A stretch of DNA of 9,119 nucleotides, from assembly GCA_963169055.1 (NCBI GenBank), contig CAUJFU010000089.1, positions 1-9,119 on the forward strand, read 5' to 3'. The stretch is from Myxococcota bacterium (GTDB taxonomy: Bacteria > Myxococcota_C > UBA6777). The notes beneath the pieces are model-generated. The model searched no databases. It saw nothing but the letters and a program-made list of their open reading frames with translations, and was not told the origin of the DNA. Shown here piece after piece: positions 1 to 4,961 of this stretch (positions within the stretch are counted from its first letter, which is position 1; every line of letters starts with the position of its first letter). Position numbers and translations under genes: made by a program.

Positions 1-44
1 CTTCTCCAAAGCACAACTCATGAACCTCCGCTAATCGCCTCCAT

Positions 45-132
45 CGCTTCTCTTTTCTCTCCCTATCGCTTCTCTTTTCTCTCCCTATCGCTTCTCTTTC
101 CTCTCCCCCTCGCTTCTCTTTCCTCTCCCCCT
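45..132. repeat. Four tandem copies of a 22-bp pyrimidine-rich unit
   Basis: Four back-to-back 22-bp copies lie at 45-66, 67-88, 89-110 and 111-132, followed by a decayed fragment at 133-140. The unit reads CGCTTCTCTTT then TCTCTCCCTAT. Copies 1 and 2 are identical to each other. Copies 3 and 4 are also identical to each other and differ from the first pair by a few T/C changes, which suggests pairwise duplication or homogenisation. One strand is almost purely pyrimidine. There are no spacers, so this is a minisatellite and not a CRISPR array. No coding role is seen. Confidence 0.9.
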
Positions 133-164
133 TGCTTCCCGACATGATGCCGTTGATAAACAAC

Positions 165-350
165 CCGTGTTCGCAAATGTTCAAGCGGCAGGGTTGTTAG
201 TTTGAAGGGCGACTGCTCGCGCCGCCAAACATGGGGTCAAGGGGACGAAGTTCCCTTGTGGGGCGTGGGGTGAAACCCCCACCCAAACCCAGTCACCATC
301 AGCGGACGTAGCCCTCACACAAGGGCATGAGCGCGGGGTGAAACCCCACC
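165..350. repeat. Dispersed structured intergenic repeat, copy A
   Basis: This non-coding stretch is homologous to 7682-7790. Shared blocks in the same order are CCGTGTTYGC (165-174), TCAAGCG, TTTGAA, GCCAAACAYGG (224-234) running into GGTCAAGGGG (to 244), and a GGGGTGAMACCCC hairpin. The 165-234 part is bounded by imperfect inverted ends. Three further hairpins follow: CAAGGGGAC-GAA-GTTCCCTTG at 238-258, GTGGGGTGAAACCCCCAC at 265-282 and GGGGTGAAACCCC at 335-347. GGGCGACT (207-214) can pair with AGTCGCCC (366-373). It resembles a REP/MITE-like element. Copy A is longer than copy B because the terminal hairpin module occurs twice. No gene is visible in 1-485. Confidence 0.75.
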
Positions 351-408
351 CAAGCCCCTCCAACAAGTCGCCCCCATCCAAAGACAAAGCATATCACGAA
401 AGGTAGGC

Positions 409-437
409 TTGCATTTTGAGGGCAGATCGGGTATCAA
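409..437 (+). promoter_or_regulatory. Weak candidate sigma70-type promoter for the 486-2396 cluster
   Basis: TTGCAT (409-414) and TATCAA (432-437) are separated by 17 bp, upstream of the SRPBCC gene. The -35 box matches consensus poorly (3/6) and the -10 moderately (4/6). A small inverted repeat, GGGCAG (420-425) with CTGCCC (442-447), overlaps the -10 region and could be an operator or leader hairpin. The support is position and spacing only. Confidence 0.25.
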
Positions 438-485
438 GGGCCTGCCCTATGCACACGAATCGACCGAACGAAGGAGGCATGCCCC

Positions 486-1022
486 ATGCGTTTAGAGAAC
501 GAAGATATCATCCATCAGCCCGCAGATATCGTGTACCCCTTGGTGCGCGATCAGATGGTGAAACTGTTGCCTTATCTCCCCGATATCGATCGCATCGAAG
601 TGATCAAACACGAACGCATCTCCGAGACACGCGTGGAAGTGATCAACAACTGGTACGCCAAAGCGAACGTGCCATCGATGATCAAAAGCTTTGTCAAGCC
701 CGAGCTTTTTTCGTGGAAAGACTTTGCGCTATGGAAAGACGACGAATTCTGCGTGGATTATCGCTTGGAATCTTTTATGGGGGGTGGGATCTACGATGCG
801 CGTGGAACGAATTATTTTTCGCCCGTAGGCGACGGCAAAACCCGCATCCGCGTGACGTGCGATATCACGATCTACCCTGAAAAGATCCCGGGTGTTCCGA
901 GCTTTTTGGCGAAGAAGGTGCTGCCCACTATCGAGTCAACGATCCGCAAGATCATGGAACCCAACCTGACGAGCCTCGGCAAAGGCTTGACGGCCTACTT
1001 TAACGATCCTGCAAACCGATAG
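486..1022 (+). CDS. SRPBCC-fold (START/cyclase-like) ligand-binding protein
   Basis: A 178-aa soluble protein with no signal peptide. The pattern fits the SRPBCC (Bet v1/START-like) superfamily: an N-terminal beta strand with an HQPADIVYPLVRD segment (residues 10-22), then alternating strands including a long central sheet (about 44-125, with a Gly-rich turn MGGGIYDARGT), and a long amphipathic C-terminal helix (about 140-170). That superfamily binds hydrophobic ligands in a deep cavity; the subfamily and ligand cannot be read from the sequence. The start at 486 is supported by AAGGAGG at 471-477 with 8-nt spacing. It is the first gene of a tight plus-strand cluster, 9 bp before the membrane miniprotein. 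Fold assignment is from pattern recognition and should be confirmed by profile search. Confidence 0.75.
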   Translation: MRLENEDIIHQPADIVYPLVRDQMVKLLPYLPDIDRIEVIKHERISETRVEVINNWYAKANVPSMIKSFVKPELFSWKDFALWKDDEFCVDYRLESFMGGGIYDARGTNYFSPVGDGKTRIRVTCDITIYPEKIPGVPSFLAKKVLPTIESTIRKIMEPNLTSLGKGLTAYFNDPANR

Positions 1023-1031
1023 GCGGCAACC

Positions 1032-1277
1032 ATGTGGATGGGTGTATTGTGGATTCTCTTTGGTGTGGTGGTGATCCTTGCGCCGTGGCTTGGACAACGG
1101 GCGTTTTTGTTGCCTGTGGCCAATATCAGCGTGGGGTGGGTGATCTTGTTGATGGGGGTTTTTCGCGTGTATGTCGGCTGGCGTATGGAAAAGCAGCGAG
1201 AAAAAGCCGAAGAGATCCGACGATTGCGCCGAGATCATACGCATACTGCAAGCGAACGCGACGAGAAGGACGCTTAA
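1032..1277 (+). CDS. Small two-helix membrane protein, unknown function
   Basis: An 81-aa protein not recognised as a named family. Residues about 3-21 (VLWILFGVVVILAPWL core) and 32-50 (ISVGWVILLMGVFRVYVG core) form two hydrophobic helices joined by a short loop. A strongly charged cytoplasmic-type tail follows (RMEKQREKAEEIRRLRRD, then an acidic end), probably a short coiled coil. It begins 9 bp after the SRPBCC stop behind a weak purine-rich AGGCGG. The downstream PATAN/J-domain gene lies in the same reading frame, 24 bp beyond this gene's TAA (1275-1277). Tight spacing suggests cotranscription. The role is unknown; a membrane anchor or partner for a neighbour is possible but not shown. 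Confidence 0.7.
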   Translation: MWMGVLWILFGVVVILAPWLGQRAFLLPVANISVGWVILLMGVFRVYVGWRMEKQREKAEEIRRLRRDHTHTASERDEKDA

Positions 1278-1301
1278 ATCGAGTCGCATGGGCGGTGGCT
1301 G

Positions 1302-2396
1302 ATGACGTCGTTGTCCTCTAAAGACCAACTCACCGCAACAGACGCTTCGCTTGGGCAACAGCCCGTTTTGTTTTTTCAAGGGCGGATCTTGCCGCCGGGA
1401 GAACCTCCTTCGCACGCAGGCGATATCGCAGAACGCGGCTACTTGCGGTTGTTGTATTTGTTGGCGGTAGGAGAACGGACGGGGCGTTTGCGCTTGCAAC
1501 GCGGCAAAGAACAAATCGATTTGTTCTTTCAAAAGGGACAGCCTGTGTATGCGGCATCCGACCACCCAGAACACCGGTTGGGGGAGGTGGTGTTTCGTTT
1601 GGGACTGTTGCCGCGCAATCGCTTGAGCCTTGCGATCCAAAGCGCACGTCATCAAGGCCAAGCACTCGGCCAGATCCTCTTGCGCGAAGGCTACCTCACA
1701 GGGCCGCAGATTCGACACGCCCTGAATCTCCAACTGAAAGAGCGGATACTCCAAGGTTTTGAATGGCGTGATGGGCGCTACTTGTTTTTCCAAGATCAGC
1801 GCCTTGCCGCAGAGATCCCCACCGAGCTGGACTTTTGGGTCGCGCTCAAAGAAGGAGCCATGCTGCGGATGCCTGTGGAACGCTGCCAATCGGCATTGTA
1901 TCCGCTGCTTCACCGACGGCTTGCTCGCTCCCTTCACCCTCAACTCTCTGTTGAAGTTTTCTCTTTTTCTGAAAGGCTTCACGATTTTTATCTATCCATT
2001 ACACAGACTGAATCTGTGGCCGATGGCATGGAAGTGGGTTTGCAAAAGAAGCTGTTTTCTGAAGAGAGTTATCTGCGTTTTGTGTATCTGCTGTGGCAAA
2101 CAGACTTGTTGTTGATCCGCGAGCCGATGATAGGAGATGTCACACGCCAAAAGCTGGTGCAGATCGAACAAAAGATCGAGGAGATGCAGGGGCAAAGTCG
2201 TTTGGAGCGGCTCGGTTTGCGCCCGGGAGCGACTCCGTCGGAGATCCGACGCGCCTATCTCAAACAAGCGCGTCGTTTCCATCCCGATCAATGGCCTCTT
2301 CATATCCACCCGAGTATCCGAAGCAAAGCAGAGATCGTGTTCGCTTTGATTGGGGAAGCCTACCGACAATTGGCCGAAGGATCGCGAAAGCCTTGA
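1302..2396 (+). CDS. PATAN/DUF4388-like domain protein with C-terminal J domain
   Basis: A 364-aa soluble protein. Residues about 45-160 match the PATAN/DUF4388 pattern: a short helix (LRLLYLLAVGERTG), a strand pair (RLRLQRGKEQIDLFFQKGQPVYAA), then helical repeats with LGEVVFRLGLL and LGQILLREGYLTGPQIRHAL, closing with GRYLFF. A helical middle region follows. Residues 300-364 form a J domain: LGLRPGATPSEIRRAYLKQARRFHPD with the HPD motif at 327-329, then a helix ending AYRQLAE. It lacks the G/F region, zinc finger and C-terminal substrate domains of classical DnaJ, so it is a J-protein co-chaperone that would recruit and stimulate DnaK for a specific client, not a general chaperone. PATAN domains are associated with bacterial signalling and motility. 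The start at 1302 is the only early Met in frame; the ribosome site (GGCGGTGG) is weak. Confidence 0.8.
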   Translation: MTSLSSKDQLTATDASLGQQPVLFFQGRILPPGEPPSHAGDIAERGYLRLLYLLAVGERTGRLRLQRGKEQIDLFFQKGQPVYAASDHPEHRLGEVVFRLGLLPRNRLSLAIQSARHQGQALGQILLREGYLTGPQIRHALNLQLKERILQGFEWRDGRYLFFQDQRLAAEIPTELDFWVALKEGAMLRMPVERCQSALYPLLHRRLARSLHPQLSVEVFSFSERLHDFYLSITQTESVADGMEVGLQKKLFSEESYLRFVYLLWQTDLLLIREPMIGDVTRQKLVQIEQKIEEMQGQSRLERLGLRPGATPSEIRRAYLKQARRFHPDQWPLHIHPSIRSKAEIVFALIGEAYRQLAEGSRKP

Positions 2397-2475
2397 GGTA
2401 TAGGGGGAGGATGCAAGGCCCAAGAAACAGGAACGATGGGGCGCACAAAACAAACCAGCGAGGGGAAAGAGCGGT

Positions 2476-4578
2476 TTAGCGAGGGGAGGAGGGGAGACTA
2501 TCCGCGATGATCTCGGCGATATCACGGGCTTTGACGTCTTCGGCGCCGAGGTCATTGAGTCCATCGCGGATCATGGTGAGGCAGAAGGGGCAGTTGGTGG
2601 CGACGGTGGTTGCGCCTGTTTGGACGATCTCTTTGACGCGGTTGTGGTTGATCCGCTCGCCTGTATGTTCTTCGAGCCACATCCGCCCGCCGCCTGCGCC
2701 ACAGCAGAAGCTTTGTTTGCGGTTTCGTTCGAGTTCTTTGACTTGGAGTCCGGGGACGCTGTGAAGGACGTGACGCGGTTGATCGTAGACTTCGTTGTAT
2801 CGGCCCATATAGCATGAATCGTGGTAGGTGACGAGTTCATGGAAGTCTTGGTTGGGGTGGATGCGCTTGTCTTTGATGAGCTCGGCGATCAGTTGGCTGT
2901 GATGGAAAGTCTCGTAGGAGACGCCAAATTGCGTGTATTCGTTTTTGATCACGTTGAAGCAGTGGGGGCAGTGCGTGAAGACTTTGCGCACCTTGTATTT
3001 TTCGAATTGCTCGATATTGGCTTTGGCAAGCATTTGAAACAGCATCTCGTTGCCAAGGCGGCGGGCTGTATCGCCGTTGCAAGTTTCTTTTTTTCCAAGG
3101 ATAGCGTAGTTGACGCCCGCTGCTTCGAGGATCTTGGCGAGGGCGATCGATACTTTCTTTTGGCGATCGTCATACGCGCCCGCACATCCGACATACCAGA
3201 GGTATTCGAAGTTTGGGTTGGTATCGACGGTGGGGATCTTGATATCGGTTTCTTGGGTCCACTTGTCGCGTTCCATCGCGTTGACGCCCCAAGGATTGCC
3301 TTGGGTTTCCATGCCCTTAAAGACATTGACCGCTTCTTCGGGGAACTCTGCACGAACCAGCACGTCGTTGCGGCGCAGATCGATGATGCGGGGAACTTGC
3401 TCAATGAAAAGCGGACAAGCGGACTCACACCAACCGCAGGTCGTACAAGACCACACGGTTTCTTGAGAGATCACATCAGGTTCCATCGCAGGGAGGGTGT
3501 CGATTTTTCCTGCAAGAATGGCGTCTGCGGACTTCATCAAATGTTCGCGGATGGTCAGGTTCAGTCCTTTATGGGACAGGGGCTTGTCGGTGATATAGGT
3601 TGGACAGTGCGTCAGACAACGACCACATTCGGTACAAGAATAGGTATCGAGAGCTTGTTTCCAAGACAGCCGCGTGACGTTGCTGATGCCCACACGTTCG
3701 AGGTCTTCTTCGGTAGCTTCTTCAAAGTTGATCCCCGGGCTTGGGAGCTGCCCGTTGGGGCGGATGCGTTGGAAAAAGACGGTTGCAAGGCCGGTGATGA
3801 CGTGAAAGTGCTTGCCGATCGGGAGAAAGTTGAGAAATACCAAGAGCAGGCTACAATGTGCCCAATAGCCAAAAGTCCCAGCTTGGTAGGCTGTTTGGCC
3901 TGATATCCCGAGAAGATGAAACAGGCCCACTCCGATACTCAAAGCGGGGTGAGACAGACCGACATGCGCGTCTTTGATCGCCCCCGAGATCACCATCCCC
4001 GCCTCGAACATCACTTCCGTCACCATCAGGCTCTGAATAAAAATGATGATCAAGACGCCCTCGAAGGACTCGCTCATCCGCGCAGGTTTCTTGAAAAGAC
4101 GAAGATACAAGAAATAACTCGCCCCAAGAAAGGCGAGGATTACCACGACATCTTTGAGAAAAAGATACAACTTCCCGCTCAGACTATCTGGCCCAAGAAA
4201 CGGAAAATGGAAGGAAAAACCACCATAAGCCATCGCAAAAATCGTCAGGGTTCGGATGCTTAGCACCAAAAAAGCGGTAAAGATTAGGATGTGTGCAAAG
4301 CCGATGGTTTCTTCGTTTTTGTCCATCATTCGGCCTTGACCGAGGCCAAAGCGCAGCAATCGTTTGGTGCGTTCGCCGATCTTTTGAAATGCCGAAGCAT
4401 CGTGGCGCATCTTCAACAGGATACGCATACGCTTGTTCATGAGGTAGCCAAAAACAGCAAGCGAGACGAGCAGCATCACACTCATGATCAGAGGGTGGTT
4501 CGTTGGAGAGAGGGTGGTGGGGGCTTGCGCTGCCGCCAACCAAAAAGGCGAGAACAACGCTGTGATCGGTGTTGGCAT
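2476..4578 (-). CDS. Membrane Fe-S oxidoreductase (ETF:menaquinone oxidoreductase / HdrD-like)
   Basis: A 700-aa protein. Residues about 28-265 hold several membrane helices of cytochrome b/NarI type, with candidate haem ligands at His95, His221, His241 and His257/259. Two ferredoxin-type 4Fe-4S motifs follow: C315/C318/C321/C325 (CTECGRCLTHCP) and C378/C381/C384/C388 (CTTCGWCESACP). Then come two CCG (heterodisulfide-reductase-type) domains: C465, C500 and C537-x2-C540; and C589, C625-C626-G627 and C663-x2-C666. The second is canonical; in the first, the CCG is reduced to CNG. This architecture matches bacterial oxidoreductases that move electrons from electron-transfer flavoprotein to menaquinone during acyl-CoA oxidation. 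No etf or acyl-CoA dehydrogenase gene is adjacent, so the partner is inferred. AAGGAG precedes the start by 10 nt. A well-formed promoter lies upstream at 4663-4691. The gene faces the plus-strand cluster, 79 bp from its end. Confidence 0.88.
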   Translation of the reverse strand: MPTPITALFSPFWLAAAQAPTTLSPTNHPLIMSVMLLVSLAVFGYLMNKRMRILLKMRHDASAFQKIGERTKRLLRFGLGQGRMMDKNEETIGFAHILIFTAFLVLSIRTLTIFAMAYGGFSFHFPFLGPDSLSGKLYLFLKDVVVILAFLGASYFLYLRLFKKPARMSESFEGVLIIIFIQSLMVTEVMFEAGMVISGAIKDAHVGLSHPALSIGVGLFHLLGISGQTAYQAGTFGYWAHCSLLLVFLNFLPIGKHFHVITGLATVFFQRIRPNGQLPSPGINFEEATEEDLERVGISNVTRLSWKQALDTYSCTECGRCLTHCPTYITDKPLSHKGLNLTIREHLMKSADAILAGKIDTLPAMEPDVISQETVWSCTTCGWCESACPLFIEQVPRIIDLRRNDVLVRAEFPEEAVNVFKGMETQGNPWGVNAMERDKWTQETDIKIPTVDTNPNFEYLWYVGCAGAYDDRQKKVSIALAKILEAAGVNYAILGKKETCNGDTARRLGNEMLFQMLAKANIEQFEKYKVRKVFTHCPHCFNVIKNEYTQFGVSYETFHHSQLIAELIKDKRIHPNQDFHELVTYHDSCYMGRYNEVYDQPRHVLHSVPGLQVKELERNRKQSFCCGAGGGRMWLEEHTGERINHNRVKEIVQTGATTVATNCPFCLTMIRDGLNDLGAEDVKARDIAEIIADSLPSSPR

Positions 4579-4608
4579 GAGGGCGCGACTCCTTACGTTT
4601 GGGGGGTC

Positions 4609-4647
4609 CGAACCTTGTGAAAACTATCCTCGTACGTTTCAGGTTCG
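4609..4647. promoter_or_regulatory. Imperfect inverted repeat in the oxidoreductase leader
   Basis: CGAACCT (4609-4615) pairs with AGGTTCG (4641-4647). The arms extend inward as TGAAAAC and GTTTCA around a central TATCCTCGTAC, with a 3-nt insertion in the left arm. It sits just downstream of the predicted transcription start (about 4656) of the minus-strand oxidoreductase gene and before its ribosome site. It could be a repressor operator or a leader hairpin; the sequence does not decide between them. Confidence 0.4.
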
Positions 4648-4662
4648 TGACAAACTGCGGTG

Positions 4663-4691
4663 GTTATAGGCTGTTTGTGCATCTCGGTCAA
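4663..4691 (-). promoter_or_regulatory. Sigma70-type promoter of the Fe-S oxidoreductase gene
   Basis: On the minus strand TTGACC (4691-4686, 5/6 match) and TATAAC (4668-4663, 5/6 match) are separated by exactly 17 bp. Transcription would start near 4656 and leave a leader of about 78 nt carrying the 4609-4647 inverted repeat and AAGGAG. This is the best promoter in the window together with the one at 8814. Confidence 0.6.
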
Positions 4692-4738
4692 GGCTCTGTT
4701 TGTTCGGGATGAATCTCGGTTCAGAATGGAAAGGGAGC

Positions 4739-4822
4739 TGGGTTTGTTTGTGGTGGGGAGTTGGTGTTGTGTGGGTGTGGGGTGGTGATGGAGGCGTGTC
4801 GTGGGGGGAGGTTCGCGAGGAG
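4739..4822 (+). other. G/T-rich low-complexity tract in the divergent intergenic region
   Basis: The plus strand from 4739 to 4794 contains no C at all and carries G-runs at 4740-4742, 4755-4758, 4773-4775 and 4779-4782, with a further run at 4803-4808. Some loops are longer than in classic G-quadruplex motifs, so folding is possible but uncertain. The tract lies between the two divergent candidate promoters. No gene is credible in 4579-4961; the short open frames there are low-complexity by-products. Confidence 0.6.
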
Positions 4823-4824
4823 GC

Positions 4825-4853
4825 TTGCTTTTGGTGTGGGTGTCAGTTATAAC
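4825..4853 (+). promoter_or_regulatory. Candidate promoter for the FHA/CpaF-like gene
   Basis: TTGCTT (4825-4830) and TATAAC (4848-4853, 5/6 match) are separated by 17 bp. The -35 element is weak (3/6). Transcription would start near 4860, leaving a leader of about 100 nt before the gene at 4962. The G/T-rich tract lies immediately upstream. Confidence 0.4.
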
Positions 4854-4961
4854 CGTCGACTGTTGTGACCCCGCAAAACCGAGAGATACGCGCCTCAAAG
4901 GACGCAGGGTTGCGTTTGATGTTGGGGCCGATAGAAAACGCTGAGGCGGAAGGGATGATGG

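Noticed and set aside
1-21. Possible minus-strand gene start (ATG at 21, reading MSCALEK off the left edge)
   Set aside because: Only seven codons are visible and the GGAGG lies just 3 nt from the ATG; too little to call.
45-132. CRISPR array
   Set aside because: The units are contiguous with no unique spacers.
335-347. GGGGTGAAACCCC hairpins as intrinsic terminators
   Set aside because: Stems are short and no U-tract follows on either strand; they are better explained as modules of the dispersed repeat.
936-1982. A 348-codon minus-strand open frame
   Set aside because: It runs antisense across the SRPBCC, membrane and PATAN/J genes and its translation is Gln/His/Arg-rich without domain sense.
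2821-3903. A 360-codon plus-strand open frame
   Set aside because: It is antisense to the well-supported Fe-S oxidoreductase, has no recognisable domain and reflects codon bias of the opposite strand.
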